Shown here: positions 1-8,363 of the stretch, one piece after another | Layout: every line of letters starts with the position of its first letter | Position numbering within the stretch: position 1 is the stretch's first letter | Source: Myxococcota bacterium | GTDB taxonomy: Bacteria; Myxococcota_A; UBA9160; SMWR01 | Length of the DNA: 64,000 nucleotides | Assembly: GCA_039030075.1 (NCBI GenBank) | Contig: JBCCEW010000028.1 | Coordinates: 1-64,000, forward strand | Direction of reading: 5' to 3' | Made by a program: the position numbers and the translations under genes | Notes under the pieces: model-generated | What the model was told of the DNA's origin: nothing | Databases searched by the model: none | The model's input: only the letters and a program-made list of their open reading frames with translations

Positions 1-111
1 CGAATAGCCGTGCTCGGCGAGCAGCGCGAGCGTGGCGTCCAGGATCGCCTGGTGGGCTTCCTCGCTGCGCGGGCGACCGGCAGCGCTGGCGGCGGGGTTC
101 TCTGCGGCCAC
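1..111 (-). CDS. TetR-family transcriptional regulator, N-terminal fragment
   Basis: Only the first 37 codons are in the window; the gene runs off the left edge. From a GTG start at 111 the peptide reads MAAENPAASAAGRPR and then SEEAHQAILDATLALLAEHG. The GRPR-S-EE...I-L-AT-LLAEHGY pattern is the typical beginning of the first helix of a TetR DNA-binding domain. TetR proteins are dimeric repressors that respond to small ligands. The gene is divergent from the bisphosphate nucleotidase, so the roughly 190 bases between them may hold its operator. The target is unknown and the rest of the protein cannot be seen. Confidence 0.75.
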   Translation of the reverse strand, partial: MAAENPAASAAGRPRSEEAHQAILDATLALLAEHGYS

Positions 112-304
112 GCGGGACCTCGGTGCGGGGCGGTCGGTCGGTCCACCGCCCGGGGAGCGGAATTCCGATACTGTACGTCTCGTTCCCAATTCAGGCACCT
201 GGAGGCCGGTGGAAGGCGGCTCACGGCCGGAACGGGCCGCTGGACACCGCCCCGCGCCGCGGGCATGCTCCGCCGCGCCCACGCTCCCGGAGGAAACCCA
301 GCCC

Positions 305-1285
305 ATGTCCCGAGCCCACGAGCTCGAAATCGCCGTGTCGGCCGTCCGCGCGGCGGCCCGCGTCTGTCAGGCCGTCCAGAAGCGCATGGTCGCGCCAGAG
401 ACGTTGGAGAAGAAGGACAAGTCCCCGGTGACCGTGGCCGACTTCGCGTCCCAGGCGATCGTGTGCGCGGCGCTCGAAGAGAGCCTGCCCGACGACCCGG
501 TCGTGGGCGAGGAGGACTCGGCGTCCCTGCGCGAGGATTCGCAGGCCGAGCTCCGCGCCGGGGTGGTCTCTCACGTGGCTTCGGAGCAGGGCGATTCCCT
601 GAGCGAAGACACCGTCCTCGGCTGGATCGACCGCGGCAACGCCGACGCGCGCAGCGCGCGCTACTGGACCCTCGATCCGATCGACGGCACGAAGGGTTTC
701 CTCCGCGGCGAGCAGTACGCCATCGCTCTCGGGCTCCTCGAGGAGGGCGAAGTGGTGATGGGTCTCCTCGGTTGTCCGAACCTGCCCCTCGGTGACGGGG
801 TGGGGGCGCTCTTCACCGCGGTGCGCGGCGAGACGACCCAGGTCACCTCCTTGTGGGATGCGTCGGCGCCCGTGACGCCAGTTTCGGTAGCGGCGATCGC
901 GTCTCCCGCCGAAGCCCGCTTCTGTGAGTCGGTCGAGTCGGCTCACTCGAACCAGAGCGAGTCGGCGCGCATCGCCGAGACCCTCGGGATCCAACAAGAG
1001 CCGTTCCGGATCGACAGTCAGTGCAAGTACGCGGCCGTGGCCCGGAACGATGCCTCCATCTATCTGCGGCTGCCGACCCGCGCCGACTACCAGGAGAAGA
1101 TCTGGGATCACGCGGCGGGAAGTCTCGTGGTCGAATGCGCGGGCGGACGCGTGACGGATGCCGACGGCAAGCCCCTCGACTTCCGCCACGGACCGACGCT
1201 GGCCCAGAATCAGGGCGTGGTGGCGACCTGTGGTCCGATCCACGACGCCGTGATCGACGCCGTGCGGAGCGTGCGTGGCGCCTAG
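305..1285 (+). CDS. 3'(2'),5'-bisphosphate nucleotidase (CysQ/HAL2-like)
   Basis: A 326-residue member of the Li+-sensitive, Mg2+-dependent inositol monophosphatase fold. It carries the metal-binding motifs VVGEED, DPIDGTKGFLRG and, near the C-terminus, WDHAAGSLVVECAGG. Proteins of this branch hydrolyse 3'-phosphoadenosine 5'-phosphate to AMP, removing a toxic by-product of sulfate assimilation. ATG at 305 is chosen because GGAGGAAA lies at 289-296; the open frame continues upstream but without family-like sequence. Its stop codon overlaps the stop of the convergent PEP-CTERM gene. Whether it also acts on inositol phosphates cannot be told from sequence. Confidence 0.88.
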   Translation: MSRAHELEIAVSAVRAAARVCQAVQKRMVAPETLEKKDKSPVTVADFASQAIVCAALEESLPDDPVVGEEDSASLREDSQAELRAGVVSHVASEQGDSLSEDTVLGWIDRGNADARSARYWTLDPIDGTKGFLRGEQYAIALGLLEEGEVVMGLLGCPNLPLGDGVGALFTAVRGETTQVTSLWDASAPVTPVSVAAIASPAEARFCESVESAHSNQSESARIAETLGIQQEPFRIDSQCKYAAVARNDASIYLRLPTRADYQEKIWDHAAGSLVVECAGGRVTDADGKPLDFRHGPTLAQNQGVVATCGPIHDAVIDAVRSVRGA

Positions 1286-2070
1286 CGCCTGCGGAGCGCG
1301 ATCCCCGCGAGCCCGACCATCACCAGCAGGGCGGTACTCGGCTCGGGCACCGTGCTGGTGCCAAGCAGCGAAAACGACCCGCCCGGGAACGTCCAGTTGA
1401 CCGGCGCGAACGCGTTCGTGGTGGTTCCGTTGTCGAGGCTGTAGGACGCCTGGACTTCATTGGTCAGGTCGTCGAAGGCGATCATCAGCAGGATGGCGCC
1501 TGCGATGTCGCCTTCCACGAACGGGTTGCTGGAGACGTCGAACGAGGTGACCTGGTTGGACGCATCCCGCGTGATCTGGAGCATGTTGACCTGCAGTCCG
1601 GCAAAGAAGCCGGTCCCGTCGAGGCGGTTGGCGACGCTGGTGAGCGTGTTCGAGATCCCGATGGAGATCGATGTGAGGTTGGAGCCCAGATCGAAGGAGC
1701 CGAGCGCCATCGTGTAGCTGGTGCCGGGCGCGGGAACCTCGGGCAGCCAGATCGAGGTGGCCGTGAAGGAACCACCGTTGTTCAACACGCTGTTGAAACC
1801 CGAGATGCCGCTGCTGTCCGAGTCGACGTTGAGCGGGTCGAGGAAGCCGCTCTGGCCCGGATCCGAAAATGTCACGCCCCCGCCGCCCTCGGCGGCGGTG
1901 CCGAAGGTGTTGAACCAGTCGGATCCGAGGGAGCCATCCTCGAAGTCGTCGCCGATCCCGCGCTCCGGAATAGAGAAGTCCTGGACCGAGTAGCTGAACG
2001 GGTTGGTGACAGCGAAAGCCGGGCCGGCGAGGCTCAGCAGCACGAGACACACGAGGGACGCGAGACGCAT
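1282..2070 (-). CDS. PEP-CTERM sorting-signal protein
   Basis: A 262-residue secreted protein. Residues 1-20 form a signal peptide (MRLASLVCLVLLSLAGPAFA). The C-terminus has the full PEP-CTERM tripartite signal: VPEPSTA, a hydrophobic helix (LLVMVGLAGIAL) and a basic tail (RRR). Exosortases cleave at PEP and transfer such proteins to the cell surface or exopolysaccharide. The middle is rich in Gly, Ser, Asn and beta-prone stretches with no recognised catalytic motif. The start at 2070 has GGAG about 10 nt upstream and fits the signal peptide. No exosortase lies in the window. Confidence 0.88.
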   Translation of the reverse strand: MRLASLVCLVLLSLAGPAFAVTNPFSYSVQDFSIPERGIGDDFEDGSLGSDWFNTFGTAAEGGGGVTFSDPGQSGFLDPLNVDSDSSGISGFNSVLNNGGSFTATSIWLPEVPAPGTSYTMALGSFDLGSNLTSISIGISNTLTSVANRLDGTGFFAGLQVNMLQITRDASNQVTSFDVSSNPFVEGDIAGAILLMIAFDDLTNEVQASYSLDNGTTTNAFAPVNWTFPGGSFSLLGTSTVPEPSTALLVMVGLAGIALRRR

Positions 2071-2232
2071 GACAGCAGCTCCGAAACTCGGCCCCGCCGA
2101 GGGAACGAGGGGCCGTTTGCGCACCAATGCGAGGGCCCCTGACGCCGCTGTCAGGTTCCCCTTCCCGGGCGCCATCGTATCAGGACGCGCGTGGCAGGGG
2201 GCGAGGAAGCCGCCGTGCGGCCGGCCGTGACC

Positions 2233-4278
2233 TCAGCGCGGGTCATCCCGGCGGGGTCCCTCCGGAGGCGGCCAGGGGCCAGGGGCGGCCTCGACGATCG
2301 CGCGAGAGACGACCGCGGCACCGTCCAGGGAGAGGTGGAAGGCGTCCGCGAAGTAGAACACGTCCTCGTCGAAGATGCGGCACAGGCCATCGACACAGAA
2401 GTGGGTCTCGGGGCGGACGCGGACGAGGCCCGAGGCTTCGCCGAGCCCGTCGAAGAGGGTCTCGATCGGGGCGGTGCGCTGCTGGAACGCGGTCTGGGGC
2501 ACTCCGCGTGGAATCTCGGGGGGCGGGCGCGCGATGGCGGCCCAGCGAGGCAGGGCCGCGAGTCTCCGCGCGACGGGGTAGCCCGGCTCGGGCGTCGGAT
2601 ACACGAGCATCACCCGGTGACCGGCGTCGAGGAGCGCACGCACGCTCTCCGTGACGCTGGCGCGAATCGCGCGTTGGCGTCCGTCTTCGTCGTCGACGCT
2701 GGGGGCTTCCATGGAGATCGGGGGCAGCTCCGGATCGCGGAAGCCTCCGTGGTAGTAGGCCGGAAGCGCGCCGAACAACACCACCGTCGCCGGCGGGCTC
2801 TCGAGCAGGAGGGCCTGGCGTTCGAGGTTCACGCTGCGGTGGCACTGGGGCCGACCGTCGTTGCGGGTCGAGAGACCGGGCGCGTAGTAGCACCCGTTCG
2901 CGACGAAGGGGACGAACTCGACATCCCGCTCGCGCAGCGCTTCCCAGAGCGGGAGTCCGAGCCGGTTCGCGTTCGAGTCGCCCACCAGGAACCAACGCTC
3001 ACGGGGTTCCGCGCCCGAGACGAACCGACAGGCTTCGTCGACCCGACGCCGGTTGCAGATCGCGCCGTCCTGCTCGAGCTGGATCTGCTGGGTCGGGTCG
3101 GCGATCCACTGCAGCCAGGGCGGGAAGCGCTGGGGCCAGCCGTGGCCGAGATGCGCGGCGAAAACGAAGGCCGTCGACGCGAGCAAGAAGGCGGCGGCTC
3201 CCGTGAACAAGCGACGCTGCGGCACACGCGCCGCGTCGCGGCACGGCGTTTCGACCCACTTCCAGGTGAGCGCGGCGGCTCCGATGCAGACGGCCACGAG
3301 CGCGAGCTTCGCCTGTGTCGGCAGCTCCCCGCTGGTGGCGATCCGTGAGAAGGCAAAGACCGGCTGATGCCACAGGTAGAGCGAGTAGGAGATCAGTCCG
3401 ATGCCGCTGGCGACCCGCCAGCGCAGCAGGGCCGTGACCCAGGGGTCGGCCCCCGGGTTCGCGAGGAGCAGGACGACGCCGAGCACCGGGATCGCGGTCC
3501 ACAGCGAGGGGTGGGGCGTCGCGTCGTCGAAGAGGAAGAAGCTCGCGACGACGAGGAGCAATCCCAGCGTCGGGACGCCCCGTCGCGGCTTCACGGGCGC
3601 CGCGCGTCGGGCTTCGCGGCTGGCGAGCCAGGCGCCCGCCCCGAGTTCCCAGAGACGCTGGGGCAGCGCGAAGAACCCCGTGGCGGCTTCGGCGAGACCC
3701 AGGCGAGGGCCGAGCTCCGCGAGCGCGAGGGACGCGGCCGCCGCGCCGATCAGGACCGCGGGGACGCGCTCGGCCGAACGGGCCCAGAGCCCGGCCAACG
3801 CGACGGGGAACAACAGGTAGAACTGTTCCTCGACCGCAAGGCTCCAGGTGTGGAGCAGCGGCTTCAGCAGGCTCGGCGCTGCCGTGTAGGGGTCCTCGCT
3901 CCAGAACCACAGATTCGAGACGAACAGGTTCGTGGCGAGCAGACTGCGGGTGAACGCGAGCAGCTCCTCGGGGAGGAGCCAGACGACCGCCGCCGGCACG
4001 CAGCACAGGAGCACGACGGCAAGGGCGGGGAGGAGTCGGCGTACGCGGCGCGTGTAGAAGTCGCCGAGGGAGAAGTGCTCCGCCTCGAGGTCACGCAGGA
4101 CCAGCGTCGTGATCAGGTAGCCCGAGATCACGAAGAACACGTCGACGCCGAGGAAGCCGCCGGTCAGGAGCGTGCGTTCGCCGATGCTGAACTTCGCGTG
4201 GTAGACGAGCACCGCCAGCACGGCGAGCGCGCGCAGCCCGTCGATCTCGGGCCGATAGTCCCGCCGCGACGTGCTCAT
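2233..4278 (-). CDS. acyltransferase-3 / SGNH two-domain membrane O-acyltransferase
   Basis: A 681-residue protein resembling OatA/OafB. Residues 1-360 are the multi-pass acyltransferase-3 domain: it opens with YRPEIDGLRALAVLAVLVYH, with the essential His after VLVY, followed by GVDVFFVISGYLIT and SLAVEEQFYLLFP. A short linker leads to a periplasmic SGNH domain with GDSNANR (block I Ser) and ADAFHLSLDG (Asp-x-x-His). Such proteins move acetyl groups across the membrane onto O-antigen, peptidoglycan or other surface glycans. No glycan genes lie next to it, so the substrate is unknown. It stands alone between convergent and co-directional genes. Confidence 0.9.
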   Translation of the reverse strand: MSTSRRDYRPEIDGLRALAVLAVLVYHAKFSIGERTLLTGGFLGVDVFFVISGYLITTLVLRDLEAEHFSLGDFYTRRVRRLLPALAVVLLCCVPAAVVWLLPEELLAFTRSLLATNLFVSNLWFWSEDPYTAAPSLLKPLLHTWSLAVEEQFYLLFPVALAGLWARSAERVPAVLIGAAAASLALAELGPRLGLAEAATGFFALPQRLWELGAGAWLASREARRAAPVKPRRGVPTLGLLLVVASFFLFDDATPHPSLWTAIPVLGVVLLLANPGADPWVTALLRWRVASGIGLISYSLYLWHQPVFAFSRIATSGELPTQAKLALVAVCIGAAALTWKWVETPCRDAARVPQRRLFTGAAAFLLASTAFVFAAHLGHGWPQRFPPWLQWIADPTQQIQLEQDGAICNRRRVDEACRFVSGAEPRERWFLVGDSNANRLGLPLWEALRERDVEFVPFVANGCYYAPGLSTRNDGRPQCHRSVNLERQALLLESPPATVVLFGALPAYYHGGFRDPELPPISMEAPSVDDEDGRQRAIRASVTESVRALLDAGHRVMLVYPTPEPGYPVARRLAALPRWAAIARPPPEIPRGVPQTAFQQRTAPIETLFDGLGEASGLVRVRPETHFCVDGLCRIFDEDVFYFADAFHLSLDGAAVVSRAIVEAAPGPWPPPEGPRRDDPR

Positions 4279-4350
4279 GGTCGAGGATCGGGCGCCGGAA
4301 CCAGAGGCGGGCGGCGACGGCGCGAGGCGTCGCGTCGGCTCACGCCGAAC

Positions 4351-5892
4351 TCACTCGCTGGGGGCCGCCGCGTCGGGGACGTAGGGTTCGCGCACGGCGA
4401 TCTTCACGCGCTGGCCCGGGGCCAGCGGCTCGTGGGTGAAGATGCCGTTCGCGACCGAGGTGAAGGTGAGGTCCCACTCGTTGCCCGTGCGCTCGGAGAG
4501 CTCGGGCAGGGTCTCGCCGGGCAGGGCCAAGGCGGTGCGCAGCCGCAGCTCGGCGACCGAGCCGGACTCCTCGCGCGACAGGGGGCGGAAGCTCTGGGCG
4601 AACTTGCGGAACAGACCCTGGTACTTGCGGAGCTGGCCCGACTGCATCCCGCCGATCAGGCGGTAGACCAGATCGTTGTGGGCGATCCAGGTGATCTCGG
4701 CCTTCAGCGGGCCGAACGCGGTCGGCATGACCGACACCGCGCGAAAGCCGTTCAGCTCGCCGATCTTGACCGGTGTGGCGCCCTGGAGTTTCAGACCTTC
4801 GCGGGTCGCATAGTCGGCCGCTGCCTGGGCCGGGTCGTTTCCCGGACCCTGGAGCTCGAGGGCCACGACGCCGTCACGCTTCGGCGCGAAGGCGCCCACC
4901 CAGCTCGCTTCGTTGCGGGTCGTCCAGCCGTGGGGGAAGCGCAGGGTGAAGTCGAGGTCGGCGTGCAGGAAGCGGTCGTCGACGAAGACGCCTTCGCTCG
5001 CGGGTCGCTCCACCGCCATCCCCTCGATGCGATCGAGGTAGATGTCTCGGTCCTCTTCGAGACTGCGCTGCTGGGATTGCAGACCCGGCGGCGCGTCGCC
5101 GCGCTGTCGCCATGCCTCGGTCTGGGCGCGGGTGGCGGCTTCGGCCATGCGCTCGCGCAGTGCGGGGTGGGTGGCGAAGTAGGTCTGGGGCATCGAGAAG
5201 CCCTGGGAGAGCTTCGTGTAGTTGTCGAGGGCGGTGAGGAAGCGCGCCATCCCGGTGGGTTCCACGTTGGCTCGGGTCGCGATCTCCTGGCCGATCAGGT
5301 CCGCCTGGCGCTCCTGGTTGCGGGCGTAGCGGGCGATCGGGTTCGCGCCGGCCGTCTCCGATTCGTGGATCGGTTCGCCCCCGCCGCTCAGCATGTCGCT
5401 GATCAGGGTGGCGATGCCGAAGGTCTTGGCGTGGGCGTCGCGGTTGGCGGAGTGTTTCGCCGCGACGTGCGCGATCTCGTGGCCGATCACGTGGGCGAGC
5501 TCCGCCTCGCTGTTCGCCAGCACCATCAAGCCGCGGGACACGAAGATGTGCCCACCCGGCAACGCGAAGGCGTTCGGCTCGTCGAGTTCGACGATCGAGA
5601 AGGTGTACTGGACGTCGCGTCGCGGAGAGAACTGCGCGAGGCGATCACCGATCTCCTGCACGTATGCGACGAGCTCCTCGTCGCGCACCAGACCGAGGCT
5701 GCTCTGGATCTCACGCCTCGCCTGGTCGCCGATGCGCTGCTCGTCCTCGGGCGTCATCAGGACGACTTCGCGACGCCCGGTGGCCGGGTTCACCGCCGTC
5801 GTGCAGGCGAGCCAGGGAAGCACGGCCGCGAGTACCAGCGCCATGCGCAGGCCCTGGTGTCGCATGCGCCGTGCCCGGGTCCCCATGTCCAT
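4351..5892 (-). CDS. M48-family metalloprotease lipoprotein
   Basis: A 513-residue predicted periplasmic lipoprotein with lipobox LPWLAC (Cys30). The M48 peptidase domain covers about residues 40-260, with the zinc motif HEIAH at 138-142 and a downstream RNQERQADLIGQE carrying the third ligand. M48 lipoproteins of this type (relatives of BepA/LoiP and COG4784) work in outer-membrane protein quality control. The C-terminal half is a less conserved domain ending in a LysM-like segment (GETLPELSERTG ... LAPGQRVKI) that might bind peptidoglycan. The start at 5892 is supported by TACCAT six bases upstream, which points to a leaderless transcript. There is no clear operon partner. Confidence 0.87.
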   Translation of the reverse strand: MDMGTRARRMRHQGLRMALVLAAVLPWLACTTAVNPATGRREVVLMTPEDEQRIGDQARREIQSSLGLVRDEELVAYVQEIGDRLAQFSPRRDVQYTFSIVELDEPNAFALPGGHIFVSRGLMVLANSEAELAHVIGHEIAHVAAKHSANRDAHAKTFGIATLISDMLSGGGEPIHESETAGANPIARYARNQERQADLIGQEIATRANVEPTGMARFLTALDNYTKLSQGFSMPQTYFATHPALRERMAEAATRAQTEAWRQRGDAPPGLQSQQRSLEEDRDIYLDRIEGMAVERPASEGVFVDDRFLHADLDFTLRFPHGWTTRNEASWVGAFAPKRDGVVALELQGPGNDPAQAAADYATREGLKLQGATPVKIGELNGFRAVSVMPTAFGPLKAEITWIAHNDLVYRLIGGMQSGQLRKYQGLFRKFAQSFRPLSREESGSVAELRLRTALALPGETLPELSERTGNEWDLTFTSVANGIFTHEPLAPGQRVKIAVREPYVPDAAAPSE

Positions 5893-5898
5893 CGCTCG

Positions 5899-5904
5899 AT
5901 GGTA
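5899..5904 (-). promoter_or_regulatory. putative -10 element of the M48 protease gene
   Basis: On the minus strand the hexamer TACCAT is followed by six bases (CGAGCG) and then the ATG at 5892. No Shine-Dalgarno is visible. The same spacing recurs before several other genes here, suggesting transcription starts at or near the A of ATG. No convincing -35 box was found. Confidence 0.4.
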
Positions 5905-5928
5905 GCGGCTGGGAACGGGAGGCCTCGT

Positions 5929-6813
5929 TCAGGAGCGGATGCGCCGCCGGCCGATCACGAGCACGCCGAGCGCGCCGCTCGCGAACAGCAGCAGCACGCC
6001 GGGCTCCGGGGTGAACTGGAGGGTCACCCGCGTCAGCTGGCCGCTGATGTCGTTGTTGCCGGGGATGCCGATCGACGTGGTCTGGGTGGCGGTCACGAGC
6101 TGGACCATCCCCCCCACCTGGGCCGTCGAGCCGGACATCGCCGCGGGGCCCTGGGCGAAGCCCATGGCCGTGACGTTCTCGAGGCCGCCGAGTGGGGTGC
6201 GGTTGCTGACCGTGGCCGTGTTCACGGTCCAGGGCGCGCCGATCACGGTGATCCGGGTGGGCCCCGCGCCGCCGATCGTGAAGGATCCGCCGATGCCGGC
6301 TCCGATCGCCATCCCGCTCACGGTCTGGCTGAGCGTCTGGGAGATGGCCGTGGCGCACCCGATGACCTGGCAGAGACGGATCACGCCGGCGCCGGGCAGC
6401 GTGTTCTCGGAGAGCATCTGGGTCGGGTTGCCCGCCACGGCCGAGATCGGCGCGAACAGGCCGCCCTGGACCGCCGGGTTGATCTTCACGCCGTCGAGTT
6501 GGATCTCGGGAATCAGGATCGAGACGGTCGGGTCGGTGACCGGGACCGTCGTGTTGATCTCCGCGAAGGGGGTGATCAGCTCGAGCGAGTTCAGCGCACC
6601 GAGGCTCCCGCCTGGGCCGTTCACGATGGCGACGCCGGTGCCCGTCTGGGTGACTTCGAACCCACCGAAGTTCGAGAAACGGACCCCGTAGGTCCCGGTG
6701 TACTCCAGGACGGCGGCGTGACCCGTGGACGCGACCAGCACCCAGATGCCGAGGGTTCCCAACAGGCCCAGGGCTCCCGGGAGCATTCCCCGCATCCTTG
6801 TGAGGAAAGCCAT
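5929..6813 (-). CDS. PEP-CTERM sorting-signal protein
   Basis: A 294-residue secreted protein with a signal peptide (hydrophobic core LPGALGLLGTLGIWVLVAS, ending GHA) and a C-terminal PEP-CTERM signal: FTPEPGVLLLF, a hydrophobic helix and RRRIRS. The mature part is Thr/Val/Gly rich, probably beta-sheet, with two Cys (LCQVIGCA) about 120 residues before the end; I recognise no enzyme motif. ATG at 6813 is chosen because AAAGGA lies about 9-14 nt upstream. It is divergent from the CBM9-like gene. Similarity to the other PEP-CTERM protein at 1282-2070 is limited to the sorting signal, so they look like different substrates of one system. Confidence 0.88.
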   Translation of the reverse strand: MAFLTRMRGMLPGALGLLGTLGIWVLVASTGHAAVLEYTGTYGVRFSNFGGFEVTQTGTGVAIVNGPGGSLGALNSLELITPFAEINTTVPVTDPTVSILIPEIQLDGVKINPAVQGGLFAPISAVAGNPTQMLSENTLPGAGVIRLCQVIGCATAISQTLSQTVSGMAIGAGIGGSFTIGGAGPTRITVIGAPWTVNTATVSNRTPLGGLENVTAMGFAQGPAAMSGSTAQVGGMVQLVTATQTTSIGIPGNNDISGQLTRVTLQFTPEPGVLLLFASGALGVLVIGRRRIRS

Positions 6814-6973
6814 GAGAGATTCCTTTGCAGATCCGGCGCGAAGCCGTCGAAGTGTGGAGAGTTTCCCACATCCCGGCGGGTGGGGGAACCGTTCGTTGCG
6901 CTGGCGCCGGCACGCCCTCTCCCGGCACCCTTCGGTCGTGGGAAGTCGGTCGGGCGTGGGAGACGGAGCCGGT

Positions 6974-7540
6974 GTGCGCGAGGTGCCGGGGGCCCCGGGT
7001 GCGCTCACGCTCCCGATCGATCGCAGTTGGGATGGCGCGGCGGTACCCGGAGGCACGGGGTTGGTTGCCGCGCTGACGGCCACGCCCGAAGCGATGGTCG
7101 TGGTCGCCGAGGGCCCGGTGCACGCCGCAGCGCTCGCGCCGGACGCACCGCCGGGCACACGCGTCGACCGCCTGTGGACCTTCGATGTGGTCGAGTGCTT
7201 CTTCCGGGCCAGCGACGGGCGCTACCTCGAGCTGGAGCTCGGCGTTGCGGGGCACTATCTGGCGCTGCGCTTCTCCGGGCCGCGCGAGCTCGACGACGCG
7301 CTGGCGCAGCCCCCGATCGAGTGCCGTCTCGAGGTCCGCGAGGGACGCTGGCGACACGAGGCCCGGGTACCGCGGCACTGGTTTCCCGAGCCGATCGATG
7401 CCATCGCAGCCTTCGCGATCGAGGCGGGCCGGCACTATGCCGCCGATCCGGTGGGCGGCGCGGTGCCGGATTTCCACCGGACCCACGCCTATCGGGCGGC
7501 GCGGATTCCGAGCTGGGAGTCGTCCCGGGCGCAGCGCTAG
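6974..7540 (+). CDS. DOMON/CBM9-like domain protein
   Basis: A soluble protein of 188 residues from the chosen GTG start. It shows the pattern of type-9 carbohydrate-binding / DOMON-like domains: RLWTFDVVECFF, YLELELGVAGHYLALRF, a middle stretch of beta strands, and a closing HYAADPVGGAVPDFHR. Related stand-alone proteins are of unknown function; CBM9 domains bind sugar ends. No signal peptide is visible from this start, and the GTG at 6974 is preceded by GGAG, but an upstream start cannot be excluded. It is convergent with the next gene, whose stop lies only 7 bases away. Confidence 0.6.
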   Translation: MREVPGAPGALTLPIDRSWDGAAVPGGTGLVAALTATPEAMVVVAEGPVHAAALAPDAPPGTRVDRLWTFDVVECFFRASDGRYLELELGVAGHYLALRFSGPRELDDALAQPPIECRLEVREGRWRHEARVPRHWFPEPIDAIAAFAIEAGRHYAADPVGGAVPDFHRTHAYRAARIPSWESSRAQR

Positions 7541-7547
7541 CCGTCCC

Positions 7548-8291
7548 TCAGCCCGCGTTGGTCTTCCGGCAGCGGGTCCCGAGGTTCTTGAGGTCCTCGC
7601 TCAGGTTCTGCAGGGCCGGACTCAGCTGGCGCGGGGGGCCGTCGAGCTTTCCCACCATGGCGCCGGCGGAGACTCCGAGCTTCTCGAACAGGACACGCTC
7701 GTCCGCGGGAGCGTTGGCGTCCTGGGCCATCCGCGCTCCCAGGTTCTGCATCTGGGTCCCGGTGTTGCGCAGGGCCTGGGTGGCCTTCGGCTCGAGCGGG
7801 AGGTTCCGGTTGCGGAGATGCTTCGCGAGCACGGCGAACTCGCGCGAGCGCTTGAGGATGGCGTCGCATTCGAAGCGGGGCGTATCGCCGGCCGACTGGC
7901 AATGCTCCAGCAAGGCTTCGACCGAGGCGGCGAGCTCGTCGAGGCTCTCGAGCTGATCCGAGAGCAGGGGATCGAGCTTCAGCGAGGCGCTGGCGTCGCG
8001 CGCTGCGTAGTCCACGGCGCGGGCGAGGCGCTTCACCTCGCGGTTCGTCGCGGGACCCGTCGCCAGGTTCTTGCCGGTGCTCTGGAGCTTCTCCGCGATC
8101 TCGGAGACGCGCTCGACCTGCTCCTTCGTCAGGTCGTCTCCTGCCCGGCGGGACTCCCCGGAGATCAGCCGCACCTCGTTGGCGTGGTCGGTCAGATCGC
8201 TGCAGATGTCCGCCCGGGCCGACGCGGCCGCCGTGGCGACGACGAGCAGGGCGGCGATCAGGACGGGGCGGGCCGGGGGAGGGAAGGACAT
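7548..8291 (-). CDS. secreted helical protein of unknown function
   Basis: A 247-residue protein with a clear signal peptide (hydrophobic VLIAALLVVATAAASARA). The mature part is almost entirely predicted alpha-helix, with repeated Leu/Ala-rich amphipathic segments and four Cys (DICSDL, EHCQS, FECDA, TRCRKT) that could form two disulfides in the periplasm. I do not recognise the family. A -10-like TATGCT lies at 8340-8345, about 50 nt upstream. The gene sits alone, downstream of the sugar-kinase operon on the same strand and convergent with the CBM9-like gene. Confidence 0.7.
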   Translation of the reverse strand: MSFPPPARPVLIAALLVVATAAASARADICSDLTDHANEVRLISGESRRAGDDLTKEQVERVSEIAEKLQSTGKNLATGPATNREVKRLARAVDYAARDASASLKLDPLLSDQLESLDELAASVEALLEHCQSAGDTPRFECDAILKRSREFAVLAKHLRNRNLPLEPKATQALRNTGTQMQNLGARMAQDANAPADERVLFEKLGVSAGAMVGKLDGPPRQLSPALQNLSEDLKNLGTRCRKTNAG

Positions 8292-8363
8292 CGGGAACCT
8301 GGTGGGTGGAGCCGGAGCCGACAGGGCGGCGGGCCCGAGAGCATACCCACGTCCGCCCCCGGA

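Noticed and set aside
3367-7956. Very long plus-strand open frame of over 1500 codons.
   Set aside because: It lies antisense to the acyltransferase, M48 and PEP-CTERM genes and has no domain; an effect of high GC with few stop codons.
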